Origin: Wenjunlia vitaminophila DSM 41686
GTDB lineage: Bacteria; Actinomycetota; Actinomycetes; Streptomycetales; Streptomycetaceae
Reading direction: 5' to 3'
DNA: 64,000 bases
Assembly: GCF_000380165.1 (NCBI RefSeq)
Contig: NZ_KB904691.1
Span: 2,565-66,564, forward strand
In this document: piece after piece, positions 40,725-49,699 of the stretch
How positions within the stretch are numbered: the first letter of the stretch is position 1
Layout of the letters: every line of letters begins with the position of its first letter
Notes under the pieces: generated by a model
Database searches by the model: none
Told to the model about the DNA's origin: nothing
What the model saw: only the letters and a program-made list of their open reading frames with translations
Position numbers and translations under genes: made by a program

Positions 40725-41201
40725 CTACGACAGGGGGGCCCGGAACCACGCCGGGCCGTCGCCGGCGGCACACGCGATCACGGCCAGGCTGCGTTCGCTC
40801 AGTTTCGGGAGCGCGTCCAGGGCGAACCAGCCGACCTCGAGCGACTCGTCGTCGGCCACCCGGGCCTCGCCGGAGACCGCCCGGCAGCGGAACACCACGC
40901 TGAGGAACTGCGCCAGGTCCCCGTTGGGGTAGTTGACCTCCTCACTGGTCAGCACCGCGACCAGACGTTCCACCGCCACCCGTACGCCGGTCTCCTCGAG
41001 CACCTCCCGCGCCGCGGCGTCGGCCGGCTGCTCACCCGGTTCCACGATGCCGCCGAGCACGGCCCAGTTGCCGGTGTCACTGCGGCGGTTCAGCAGCAGC
41101 CGGCCCCGGTCGTCGAAGACCAGGGCCGTCACGCCGGGCAGGAAGAGGAGCTGGGAACCCACCTGGGTCCGCAGCTCACGCACGAAGTCAGGTGTCGCCA
41201 T
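40725..41201 (-). CDS. NUDIX hydrolase
   Basis: 158-aa NUDIX-fold protein. The box GGIVEPGEQPADAAAREVLEETGVRV is complete and the sequence begins with the frequent FLPGVTALVFDDRGRLLLNRR pattern (seen in parts). The substrate is probably a nucleotide derivative but cannot be named. Its start overlaps the end of the tetR gene by 14 bp, so it is likely the last gene of the catabolic operon. It converges on dhaM with a 42-bp gap. Confidence 0.88.
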   Translation of the reverse strand: MATPDFVRELRTQVGSQLLFLPGVTALVFDDRGRLLLNRRSDTGNWAVLGGIVEPGEQPADAAAREVLEETGVRVAVERLVAVLTSEEVNYPNGDLAQFLSVVFRCRAVSGEARVADDESLEVGWFALDALPKLSERSLAVIACAAGDGPAWFRAPLS

Positions 41202-41913
41202 GGTGGCACCCTACCCACCCGCCCGGCCCTCCCCCGGTCAGGACGTCGCGGGGCAGGACGTCCCCTGGCGGGGACCCGTGCAGGGCGCCGTGCAGGGTGC
41301 GGGCCCACTGCCGCACCACCCGCGCACGGCGCCCGCTGTCGTCGGTGAGGAGCCCGGCCAGCCCCAGGCCCCGGGCGAGGTCCAACGTGGCCTGCACCGA
41401 CTCCCGCACGCCCGGCCGGGACTCGTCCGCTCCCAGGAACTCCACCGCGGCCCGGTGCGCCTCCCGTCCGACCCTGGCCTCGAGGTCCGTCACCCGGGGA
41501 CGGGGACGCTCGTCGTTGGTGGCCGCGACCCACAGTTGGAGGGCGGCCCGGAACAACGGCCCGGTGTAGAGCTGGACCAGCATCTCCACCACGGCCTCGG
41601 TGCGCCGCGGACCCGCCGGGGGCAGGGACGCGGCGTGCGCCCGCACCGTGGCCAGGCGCCGCGCGGCGACGTCCTCGACCGCGGCGGCGAAGAGTTCCTC
41701 ACGGGTCCTGAAGTGGTGCTGCGCCGCGCCGCGCGAGACCCCGGCGCGCTTGGCGACCACGGACACGGTGCTGCCGTTCCACCCAAGTTCGGCGAGGCAC
41801 TCCACGGCGGCCTCGAGCAGCCGGCGCCGGGTGGCCCGGCTCCGGTCCTGTTTGGGTGCCCTGGCCGGTGGGGGGTCACTCTCGGGGACGGCGCGGACCG
41901 CGTCGGCGGTCAC
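41188..41913 (-). CDS. TetR-family transcriptional regulator of the catabolic operon
   Basis: 241-aa TetR protein: residues 22-72 form the DNA-binding domain (RATRRRLLEAAVECLAELGW, then VAKRAGVSRGAAQHHFRTREELF), the rest a ligand-binding domain with a Gly-rich tail. It overlaps the crotonase gene by 4 bp (GTG start in GTGA) and the NUDIX gene by 14 bp, so it is expressed with the enzymes. The likely target is the 36-bp palindrome at 52332-52367 ahead of the operon, with an acyl-CoA as effector; both are inferences. Confidence 0.9.
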   Translation of the reverse strand: MTADAVRAVPESDPPPARAPKQDRSRATRRRLLEAAVECLAELGWNGSTVSVVAKRAGVSRGAAQHHFRTREELFAAAVEDVAARRLATVRAHAASLPPAGPRRTEAVVEMLVQLYTGPLFRAALQLWVAATNDERPRPRVTDLEARVGREAHRAAVEFLGADESRPGVRESVQATLDLARGLGLAGLLTDDSGRRARVVRQWARTLHGALHGSPPGDVLPRDVLTGGGPGGWVGCHHGDT

Positions 41914-42866
41914 CTGGGGCCGGTCCGGTCGGTGAGCCCGTCCGGTCCGGCGGCGGGGTCGGCGCGCCGCGCGGCGTCGGGAGGGGAGGCGGGGGCCGCA
42001 CGGTGGGCTCCGGAGACCTGGCCCCGGTCCGCGTCGTCGCCCTCGTCCCCCCGCTGGTGCCCCTCCCGAGCAGGGCGCGACCAGTCCGGCTGCCGTCGTT
42101 CCAGGAACGCGGTCATCCCCTCGATGGCCTCGGCGGTGGCGAACAGCCGGGTGGAACGGCGCAGGAAGTCCTCGACGTCCCGGTCGAAGGCGCGCAGCAC
42201 CTCCTCGGCGACCATCGCCTTGGACTCGGCAAGGCCCTGCGGCGAGGCCCTGCGCAGGCCGTCGAGCACGGGGGCCAGGGACTGGTCCACATCGGTGGCG
42301 GCCTCGGTGACCAGGCCGATCCTGGCGGCCTCCGCGGCGTCGAACCGTTCCCCCGTCAGGTAGTAGCGGGCCGCGGCGCGCGGCGCCACCCGGGGCAGCA
42401 GGGGCAGCGAGATCACCCCGGGGGCGAGGCCCAGCCGCGCCTCGGTGAAGGCGAACGTGGAACGGGGCCCCGCGATGGCGATGTCACAGGCCCCGACGAG
42501 GCCGAGTCCCCCGGCCCGCACGTGCCCGTTGATCCGGGCGATCACCGGCTTGCGCATGGCGACCATGGAACGCAGCAGCCACGCCAACCGGCGCAGCGCG
42601 TCGGCCGTACCCGACTCCGCGGCGCCGCGGCGCCGGCCCCCGTTGCGGCCGGTGGCCTCGCTGAGGTCGGCCCCGGCACAGAAGACGTCGCCGGCGTGGG
42701 TGAGCAGCACCGCCCGCACCTGCGGGTCCCACGCCGCGGCGGAGAGGTTCTGGTCCAGCGCGGTCATCATCCGGAAGGACAGGGCGTTGCGGTTGGTCGG
42801 CGAGTCCAGGGTGAGGACGGCGATGCCGTCCTCGTCGGTGCGCCGGACCAGCGGATCGGCCGTCAT
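41910..42866 (-). CDS. Enoyl-CoA hydratase family protein of the catabolic operon
   Basis: 318-aa crotonase. FCAGADL and the region NGHVRAGGLGLVGACD form the oxyanion hole. The first catalytic Glu of classical hydratases is Gly in this protein (GGLGL), while the second is present in FAFTEARLGL. The C-terminal 55 residues are Gly/Asp/Pro-rich and probably disordered. In liu/atu-type pathways a crotonase hydrates the carboxylated enoyl-CoA, which fits its place here. It overlaps the ligase gene upstream and tetR downstream by 4 bp each. Confidence 0.88.
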   Translation of the reverse strand: MTADPLVRRTDEDGIAVLTLDSPTNRNALSFRMMTALDQNLSAAAWDPQVRAVLLTHAGDVFCAGADLSEATGRNGGRRRGAAESGTADALRRLAWLLRSMVAMRKPVIARINGHVRAGGLGLVGACDIAIAGPRSTFAFTEARLGLAPGVISLPLLPRVAPRAAARYYLTGERFDAAEAARIGLVTEAATDVDQSLAPVLDGLRRASPQGLAESKAMVAEEVLRAFDRDVEDFLRRSTRLFATAEAIEGMTAFLERRQPDWSRPAREGHQRGDEGDDADRGQVSGAHRAAPASPPDAARRADPAAGPDGLTDRTGPR

Positions 42867-44545
42867 CGCTGCCCCAGGGTGGAACGGGTGCCGGACGCCT
42901 GCTGGGCCCGGGGCCGCTCGGGCGTGGTGTCGTTCCCGGGGTGCCGTTGCCGGCCCGGCGGCCGGGTCCTGGCCCGGGCGCGCAGCTCCCTGCGCAGGAT
43001 CTTGCCGGAGGCGGCCTTGGGCACCGCGTCGATGAACTCGACCGCGCGGACCTTCTTGTACGGCGCGACCCGGTGGGACACGTAGTCGATCAGTTCCTCC
43101 TCGGTCAGGTGGACCCCGTCCCTGGTGACCACGTACGCCTTGGGGACCTCGTTCCCGTCGTCGTCCAGGACGCCGATGACGGCGGCGTCCGTCACCCCCT
43201 CGTGGGTGAGCAGAACCGCTTCGAGCTCGGCGGGGGGAACCTGGTACCCCTTGTGTTTGATCAGTTCCTTCACCCGGTCCACCACGTAGAGGTAGCCGGC
43301 GGCGTCCACCCGGCCGACGTCGCCGGTGTGCAGCCAGCCGTCGGCGTCCACCATGGCGTCGGTCTCCTCGGGCTGTCCGAGGTAGCCCTTCATCACCTGG
43401 GGTCCGCGCACCAGGAGTTCACCGGTCTGGTCCACCCCGAGGTCCAGGGCGGGATCGTCCACGGAGACGATGCGCATCTGGGTGCCGGGCAGGAGCTTGC
43501 CCACGGCCCCGGGGGGCGGGCAGGGGTCGTCGAAGGCGATCAGGTGGCTGCCGGGGGACAGCTCGGTCATGCCGTACGCCTGTCGGACGCACGGCACTCC
43601 GAGCCGGCGGGCGCAGGTCACGGACAGCTCCGCGTCGAGCGGCGCCGCGGCACAGACGATGGACTTCAGGCTGGACAGGTCGTAGTCGTCCACCACGGGG
43701 TGCTTGGCCAGCGCCAGCACGATCGGGGGGGCCACGGACAGCCGGTTGATCCGGAACCTCTCGATCGCGGAGAGGAACGTGCGCAGTTCGAACCTGGGCA
43801 GCAGCACCACCGTGCCGCCCTGGCTCAGCGGGGTGTTGAGCAGCGCGGTCAGGCCGTAGATGTGGAAGAAGGGAATCACGGCCAGGTGCCGGTCGCCGGG
43901 GTCCGGGTGGTGCGCCGCGTCCACCTGGACGAGGTTGGTGGAGATGCTGCGGTGGGTGAGCATCACCCCCTTGGGCGCCGCGGTGGTGCCGGAGGAGTAC
44001 GGCAGGACCGCGACGTCCTCGGCCGGGTCGAACGTCAGCTCGGGTTCGGCGGCGGTGCAGGACAGCAGGTCGGCGAGGCTCCGGTACCCCGGCGCCCCGT
44101 CGCAGACCAGGACCTCGGGTAACGGGTCGGCCCGCTCGCCGAGGAGTTCCACGGCTGCCAGCGCGGTGGGCAGCAGCCCGGAGACGGTGGCCAGCCAGCG
44201 GGCCGAGCTGTCCCGCAACTGTTTCGCCAGGTCCTCCGCGGTGGCCAGGGCGCTGGCCAGGGTGACGGTGGCGCCGGCCCTGGTCGCGCCGTAGAACACC
44301 GTGGGGAACGCGAGGGTGTTGGGGCTGAACAGCGCGAGCACGTCACCCTTGCGCAGTCCTGACGCGGCGAGCGCGGCGGCGACCCGCCGGTGGTCATGGT
44401 CGAGTCGGGCGTAGCTGACGGTGGTGCCGTCGGTGCCGTCCACCAGGGCCGGCTGGTCCCCGAGGGCCGACGCGCCGTTCAACACGAAGTCGTGGATGGT
44501 CTGGTCGACCACGGACACATCGCCGTACTCGCTGCGGAACACCAT
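42863..44545 (-). CDS. Acyl-CoA ligase, 4-coumarate-CoA-ligase-like
   Basis: 560-aa ANL enzyme that would activate a carboxylic acid to its CoA thioester with ATP. The P-loop reads YSSGTTAAPKGVMLTH, A5 YGMTELSPG, A7 GWLHTGDVG, A8 DRVKELIKHKGYQVPPAELE and the C-terminal Lys is in PKAASGKILRREL. The last 35 residues are an Arg/Pro-rich extension. ATG 44545 follows AAGGAG by 6 nt. Codon 142 is TTA (44120-44122). It probably performs the entry step of the operon pathway. Acid substrate unknown. Confidence 0.92.
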   Translation of the reverse strand: MVFRSEYGDVSVVDQTIHDFVLNGASALGDQPALVDGTDGTTVSYARLDHDHRRVAAALAASGLRKGDVLALFSPNTLAFPTVFYGATRAGATVTLASALATAEDLAKQLRDSSARWLATVSGLLPTALAAVELLGERADPLPEVLVCDGAPGYRSLADLLSCTAAEPELTFDPAEDVAVLPYSSGTTAAPKGVMLTHRSISTNLVQVDAAHHPDPGDRHLAVIPFFHIYGLTALLNTPLSQGGTVVLLPRFELRTFLSAIERFRINRLSVAPPIVLALAKHPVVDDYDLSSLKSIVCAAAPLDAELSVTCARRLGVPCVRQAYGMTELSPGSHLIAFDDPCPPPGAVGKLLPGTQMRIVSVDDPALDLGVDQTGELLVRGPQVMKGYLGQPEETDAMVDADGWLHTGDVGRVDAAGYLYVVDRVKELIKHKGYQVPPAELEAVLLTHEGVTDAAVIGVLDDDGNEVPKAYVVTRDGVHLTEEELIDYVSHRVAPYKKVRAVEFIDAVPKAASGKILRRELRARARTRPPGRQRHPGNDTTPERPRAQQASGTRSTLGQR

Positions 44546-44674
44546 GACCGCTCCTTGTCGCCTGTGGCGGCTCACCGCGGTGGCTCGCCTGTGCTGACGT
44601 GCCTGTGCGACGTGCGTGTACTGACGGGTACCGCAGGGTCGGCGATACCGGCCGGAAGTGCAGCGTGCCATCCC

Positions 44675-45877
44675 TCAGTAGGACTTGGGGAGTCCCAGGG
44701 TGTGCTGGGCGACATAGTTGAGGATCATTTCCCGACTCACCGGGGCAACTCGGGCGGCCCGTGATCCCACCAGGAGGGCCCCGACGCCGTACTCGGCGGA
44801 CAGACCGTTCCCGCCGAGGGTGTGCACCGCCTGGTCCACGGTCCTGACGGCGGCCTCGGCCGCGGCGTACTTGGCCATGTTGGCGGCCTCCCCGGCCCCG
44901 GCGTCGTCACCGGCGTCGTAGAGGTAGGCCGCCTTGCGGGTCATCAGCCGGGCCAGCTCCAGCTCGATGCCGCACTGGGCCAGCGGGTGGGCCACCGCCT
45001 GGTGGGCGCCGATCGGGGTGTCCCAGACCTGGCGGGTACGGGCGTACTCCACGGCGCGCCGCAGCGCGTAGCGGCCCATCCCCACGGAGAACGCCGCGGC
45101 CATGATCCGTTCCGGGTTGAGCCCCGCGAAGAGCGGGCCCAGACCCGCGCCGGCGTCGCCGACCAGCGCGTCGGCCGGCAGTCGCACCTCGTCGAGGAAG
45201 AGCTGGAACTGCCGTTCAGGGGCGGTCAGCTCCATGGGAATGGGCCGGTACTCGAAGCCGGGGGCGTCGCGCGGGACGACGAACAGCGCAGGCCGGAGCC
45301 GCGCTCCGCGCCCGGCCTGAGGGGACTCCCCCCCGGTGTCCGCCACCCGGCCCACGATCAGCACGGCGTCGGCGGCGTCCACCCCGGAGACGAACACCTT
45401 CCGGCCGGTGAGCACCCAGTCGTCGCCGTCCCTGCGGGCCACGGTGGTGAGGCGGTGCGCGTTGGACCCGGCGTCCGGCTCGGTGATGCCGAACGCCATC
45501 AGGCGGGTGCCGTCGGCGAGGCCGGGCAGCCAGCGGCGGCGCTGCGCCTCGGTGCCGAAGCGGGTGATGACGCTCCCGCAGATCGCCGGGGAGACCACCA
45601 GCATCAGCAGCGGGCACCCCACAGAACCCAGTTCCTCGAGGACGATGGTCAGCTCGGTGATGCCGCTGCCCCCGCCGCCGTACTCCCGGGGGATGTTGAC
45701 CCCGAGGTAGCCCAGCTTGCCGGCCTCCCGCCACAGTTCCTCGGTGCGGCCACCGGTCCTGGCGGCGGTGAGGTAGTAGTCGGGCCCGAAGCGGCGGCCG
45801 AGGTCGCCGACGGCTCGGCGCAGCGCCCGGTGCTCCTCGCTCTCGACGAACACGGTGTCCATGGGGTGGGTGCTCAT
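44675..45877 (-). CDS. Acyl-CoA dehydrogenase
   Basis: 400-aa flavoprotein of the acyl-CoA dehydrogenase family, forming a 2,3-enoyl-CoA and passing electrons to ETF. The FAD-binding segment FGITEPDAGSNAHRLTTVA and VLTGRKVFVSGVD are typical. Near the C-terminus, HTLGGNGLSAEYGVGALL lacks the Glu that many short-chain members use as base (PVER position); in isovaleryl-CoA dehydrogenases the base is elsewhere, so this does not exclude activity. ATG 45877 follows AGGAGG; the gene overlaps the biotin carboxylase gene by 4 bp. It would act before the carboxylase in a leucine- or isoprenoid-type route. Confidence 0.9.
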   Translation of the reverse strand: MSTHPMDTVFVESEEHRALRRAVGDLGRRFGPDYYLTAARTGGRTEELWREAGKLGYLGVNIPREYGGGGSGITELTIVLEELGSVGCPLLMLVVSPAICGSVITRFGTEAQRRRWLPGLADGTRLMAFGITEPDAGSNAHRLTTVARRDGDDWVLTGRKVFVSGVDAADAVLIVGRVADTGGESPQAGRGARLRPALFVVPRDAPGFEYRPIPMELTAPERQFQLFLDEVRLPADALVGDAGAGLGPLFAGLNPERIMAAAFSVGMGRYALRRAVEYARTRQVWDTPIGAHQAVAHPLAQCGIELELARLMTRKAAYLYDAGDDAGAGEAANMAKYAAAEAAVRTVDQAVHTLGGNGLSAEYGVGALLVGSRAARVAPVSREMILNYVAQHTLGLPKSY

Positions 45878-47994
45878 GTGTCTGCCTCCTGATGGGCCGC
45901 CCGGGAGTGCTCGGCTGGGGGTGCGGGCCGGTCGTGGCCCGGGGACGGGACGCGGGGCGCCGTGGTCGCCGGGTCCTGCGCCGCGCCCCGGGGCGGGGGC
46001 GTGGCGGCGGTGTCCCGCGGGGTGACCACGGCGAGCGGAGCACCGAGGTCCACCTGTTGTCCCGTGCGCACCAGGACCTCGGTGACGGTGCCGGTGGCCG
46101 GTGCGTTGATCTGGTGCTGCATCTTCATCGCCTCGAGCCACAGCAGGGGTTGCCCCGCGGTGACCCGGTCGCCGGGCGCCGCGGCGACCCGGGCCACCGT
46201 GCCGGGCATCGGTGCCAGCAGGGACCCGGGGGTGGTGGGCGGTTCCGGGTCGGGGAACCGGGGCAGGGCGGTGAGGGCCACCGCGCCCAACGACGATTCC
46301 ACGTACACCTGTTCGCCGTGGACGGTCACCTCGAAGGCCCGGCGGACCCCCGCGGACTCCAGCACGACCCGGTGCGGCGCCAGGTCCAGCAGGCGCACCG
46401 ACGGGTGGTCCTCGGCGGCGAGGCCGGCCCGGGTGAGCCGGTAGCGGACCTCGTGCTCGGTGGCCGCGGAGCGGTAGCGCTTGTGCGCGGGAGCCGAGGG
46501 GACGTTCCGCCACCCACCGGGCAGGGTTCCGAGCACGGGGGCGGCGGCGCGGTTGGCGGCGGCGTCGGCCAGGGCCGCGGCGAGCGCCGAGAGTCGTTCC
46601 GCCTCCTGCTCGGCGGCCGGACGGGAGGTCAGCGTCCCGTGGTGGCGGTCGAGGAACCCGGTGTCCACCCGACCGGCCAGGAACTCGGGGTGGCGCAGGG
46701 CCCGCACCAGCAGTTCGCGGTTGGTGGTGGGGCCGTGCACCCGGGCGCGGGCCAGCGCGTGGGCGAGCCGGCGGGCGGCGGCGTCGCGGGTCGGTGCCCA
46801 GGCGATGACCTTGGCGAGCAACGGGTCGTAGGACACCCCGACGGTCTCGCCGTCGGTGACCCCGGCGTCCAGGCGCAGCCCGTCGGGGCCGGCCGCGGCC
46901 GTGCCCCCGGGCGCGCAGGCGAACCGGGCGGTCACTCCTGGGACGTCCAGCCGGTGCAGCACCCCGGGGCTGGGCCGCCAGTCGCGGGCCGGGTCCTCGG
47001 CGTAGAGGCGGACCTCGACGGCGCAGCCGCGCGGGGCGGGTGGCGCCGGCGGCAGGGCGTGGCCCTCGGCCACGAGGAGCTGGAGTTCCACCAGGTCAAC
47101 GCCGGTGACGCACTCGGTGACCGGGTGCTCCACCTGGAGCCGGGTGTTCATCTCCAGGAAGGAGAACCGCCCGTCGGGGGCGAGCAGGAACTCGACGGTT
47201 CCCGCCCCCGTGTAGTCGGTGGCCCGGGCGGCGGTGACGGCGGCGCGGTGGAGCCGCCGCCGCACCTCGTCGGACAGGCCGGGTGCCGGGGTCTCCTCGA
47301 GGACCTTCTGGTGACGGCGCTGGAGCGAGCAGTCCCGCTCCCCCAGCGCCCACACCGTCCCGTGGGTGTCGGCGAGGATCTGCACCTCGACGTGCCGGGC
47401 CCGTTCCACATAGGGCTCACAGAAGACCCTGGGATCGCCGAACGCCGCCTCGGCCTCGGCGCCGGCGGCGGCCAGGGCGTCCGGCAGCGCGTCGGGGGTG
47501 CGCACCACGCGCATCCCGCGCCCGCCTCCCCCGGCCACCGCCTTGACCAGCAGTGGCCAGGAACCCTCGGGCACGGCGGCCGGGTCCACGGCGTCCAGCA
47601 CCGGCACCCCGGCCTCCGCCATGATCCGTTTCGCTTCCGTCTTGGCGGCCATCGCGGTCATGGTGTCGGGGGCGGGACCGACCCAGATGAGGCCGGCGTC
47701 GATGACCGCGCGGGCGAACTCGGCGTTCTCAGCGAGGAAGCCGTAGCCGGGGTGGACCGCGTCAGCCCCGGCGGTGAGCGCCGCGCCGACCAGTGCGTCG
47801 ACCCGCAGGTAGGTGTCGGCGAGGGCGGTGCCGGGCAGTCGGACCGCGGCGTCGGCCTCCGCGACGTGGGCGGCGTCGGCGTCGGGGTCGGCGTGGACCG
47901 CGACCGTGGACACACCGAGCCGGCGGCAGGTGTGGGTGATCCGGCGGGCGATCTCGCCCCGGTTGGCCACCAGCAGCGTGGAGATCATCGCCAT
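45874..47994 (-). CDS. Acyl-CoA carboxylase alpha subunit (biotin carboxylase plus BCCP)
   Basis: 706-aa subunit: biotin carboxylase domain (residues 1-450; LLVANRGEIARRI, the Gly-rich loop KAVAGGGGRGMRV, EMNTRLQVEHPVTE), a middle BT-type linker, and a C-terminal biotin carrier domain with EAMKMQH, the biotinylated residue being Lys624. It carboxylates biotin with ATP and bicarbonate; the beta subunit moves the carboxyl to an acyl-CoA. Domain order is that of 3-methylcrotonyl-, geranyl- and propionyl-CoA carboxylases. ATG 47994 follows GGGGA by 6 nt; 100 bp separate it from the beta gene. Confidence 0.94.
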   Translation of the reverse strand: MAMISTLLVANRGEIARRITHTCRRLGVSTVAVHADPDADAAHVAEADAAVRLPGTALADTYLRVDALVGAALTAGADAVHPGYGFLAENAEFARAVIDAGLIWVGPAPDTMTAMAAKTEAKRIMAEAGVPVLDAVDPAAVPEGSWPLLVKAVAGGGGRGMRVVRTPDALPDALAAAGAEAEAAFGDPRVFCEPYVERARHVEVQILADTHGTVWALGERDCSLQRRHQKVLEETPAPGLSDEVRRRLHRAAVTAARATDYTGAGTVEFLLAPDGRFSFLEMNTRLQVEHPVTECVTGVDLVELQLLVAEGHALPPAPPAPRGCAVEVRLYAEDPARDWRPSPGVLHRLDVPGVTARFACAPGGTAAAGPDGLRLDAGVTDGETVGVSYDPLLAKVIAWAPTRDAAARRLAHALARARVHGPTTNRELLVRALRHPEFLAGRVDTGFLDRHHGTLTSRPAAEQEAERLSALAAALADAAANRAAAPVLGTLPGGWRNVPSAPAHKRYRSAATEHEVRYRLTRAGLAAEDHPSVRLLDLAPHRVVLESAGVRRAFEVTVHGEQVYVESSLGAVALTALPRFPDPEPPTTPGSLLAPMPGTVARVAAAPGDRVTAGQPLLWLEAMKMQHQINAPATGTVTEVLVRTGQQVDLGAPLAVVTPRDTAATPPPRGAAQDPATTAPRVPSPGHDRPAPPAEHSRAAHQEADT

Positions 47995-48094
47995 TCGCTG
48001 TCCCCCAGTGAAGACCGTGCGGCCCGGTGCGGGCCGGGATGGGTTCCCCGGATCCGAAGACCCGTTGAGCTCGTCAAGGCGGTGCAGGTGGGTG

Positions 48095-49699
48095 TCACAT
48101 CCGGAAGACCCCGAAGCCGCCGCGGACCCCGCGCACCTCGGCGCCGTGCACGGCCGACAGGCACAGCCCGAGCACGGTGCGGGTGTCCCGGGGGTCGATC
48201 ACCCCGTCGTCGTAGAGCCGACCGGACAGGAACAGCGGCAGCGACTCGGCCTCGATCTGCTGCTCGACCGCTGCCCGGACGGCGGCGTCGGCGTCCTCGT
48301 CGTACGGCTTGCCGCGGGCGGCGGCGGACTGTCGGGCGACCAGGGAGAGCACCCCCGCGAGCTGCTGCGGGCCCATCACCGCCGCCTTGGCGCTGGGCCA
48401 GGCGAACAGGAACCGCGGTTCGAAGGCCCGCCCGCACATGCCGTAGTGCCCGGCTCCGTAGGAGGCCCCGAGCAGCACCGACAGGTGCGGCACCCGGCTG
48501 TTCGCGACCGCGTTGATCATCATCGCGCCGTGCTTGATGATGCCGCCCTGCTCGTACTGGCGGCCGACCATGTAACCAGTGGTGTTGTGCAGGAAGACCA
48601 GCGGGATGTCCCGCTGGTTGGCGAGCTGGATGAACTGCGCCGCCTTCTGCGACTCCGGGCTGAACAGCACTCCCTGGGCGTTGGCGAGGACCCCCACCGG
48701 GTGGCCGTGGACGCGCGCCCAGCCGGTGACCAGGCTCGGCCCGTAGAGCGGCTTGAACTCGTCGAAGTCCGAGCCGTCCACCACCCGGGCGATCACCTCC
48801 CGCGGGTCGAACGGCGCCTTCAGGTCCTCCGGGACGATGCCGAGCAGCTCGTCCTCGTCGTACCGGGGCGGTCGCACCGGCGCCGGGGACACCGGTGGGC
48901 CGGCCTTGCGCCAGCAGAGCCGGGCGACGACCCGCCGGGCCTGCCGCAGCGCGTCCGGCTCGTCCACCGCGAAGTAGTCGGCGAGCCCGGAGGTGCGGGC
49001 GTGCATCTCGGCGCCGCCCAGCGACTCGTCGTCGGACTCCTCCCCCGTCGCCATCTTGACCAGGGGCGGACCGCCGAGGAACACCTTGGACCGCCCCCTG
49101 ACCATCACCACGTGGTCGGACATCCCCGGCACGTAGGCGCCCCCCGCGGTGGAGTTGCCGAAGACGACGGCCACGGTGGGGATCCCGGCCGCGGACAGCC
49201 GGGTCAGGTCGCGGAACAGCGCCCCGCCGGGGATGAAGATCTCCTTCTGGCTCGGCAGGTCGGCGCCGCCGGACTCCACCAGGTTGACCAGGGGAAGCCG
49301 GTTGGCCAGGGCGATCTCGTCGGCACGCAGTGCCTTGCGCAGCGTCCAGGGGTTGGTGGCGCCCCCGCGGACCGTCGGGTCGTTGCCGGTGATCATGCAC
49401 TCCACGCCCTCGATGACCCCGATGCCGGTCACCAGGCCGGCCCCCACGGGGTACTCGCTCCCCCAGCCGGCCAGCGGCGACAGCTCGAGGAACGGGGAGT
49501 CCGGGTCCAGCAGCAGCTCGATGCGCTCGCGCACCAGCAGTTTGCCGCGCCCCCGGTGCCGTTCCACGTACCGGGGACCTCCGCCGCCGACCGCCGTGGC
49601 GTGCTCCGCCTCGAGGGCGGCCAGCCGGTCCAGCGCGATCCGCCGGTTGGCGGCGTACTCGGCGCCGTTGACGTCCAGGGCGGAGCGCAACACCGTCAC
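48095..49699 (-). CDS. Acyl-CoA carboxylase beta subunit (carboxyltransferase)
   Basis: 534-aa carboxyltransferase (crotonase-like twin domains). RHRGRGKLLVRERIELLLDPDSPFLELSPLAG (seen in parts), GLVTGIGVIEG, FGNSTAGGAYVPGMSD and the second-half LHNTTGYMVGRQYEQGGIIKHGAKM-like stretch (here GAMM) are closest to the 3-methylcrotonyl-CoA/geranyl-CoA carboxylase group. It transfers carboxyl from biotin to the gamma carbon of a branched enoyl-CoA if that placement is right. GTG 49699 has GGAGG 7 nt upstream and overlaps the AtuA-like gene stop by 4 bp (GTGA). Confidence 0.93.
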   Translation of the reverse strand: MTVLRSALDVNGAEYAANRRIALDRLAALEAEHATAVGGGGPRYVERHRGRGKLLVRERIELLLDPDSPFLELSPLAGWGSEYPVGAGLVTGIGVIEGVECMITGNDPTVRGGATNPWTLRKALRADEIALANRLPLVNLVESGGADLPSQKEIFIPGGALFRDLTRLSAAGIPTVAVVFGNSTAGGAYVPGMSDHVVMVRGRSKVFLGGPPLVKMATGEESDDESLGGAEMHARTSGLADYFAVDEPDALRQARRVVARLCWRKAGPPVSPAPVRPPRYDEDELLGIVPEDLKAPFDPREVIARVVDGSDFDEFKPLYGPSLVTGWARVHGHPVGVLANAQGVLFSPESQKAAQFIQLANQRDIPLVFLHNTTGYMVGRQYEQGGIIKHGAMMINAVANSRVPHLSVLLGASYGAGHYGMCGRAFEPRFLFAWPSAKAAVMGPQQLAGVLSLVARQSAAARGKPYDEDADAAVRAAVEQQIEAESLPLFLSGRLYDDGVIDPRDTRTVLGLCLSAVHGAEVRGVRGGFGVFRM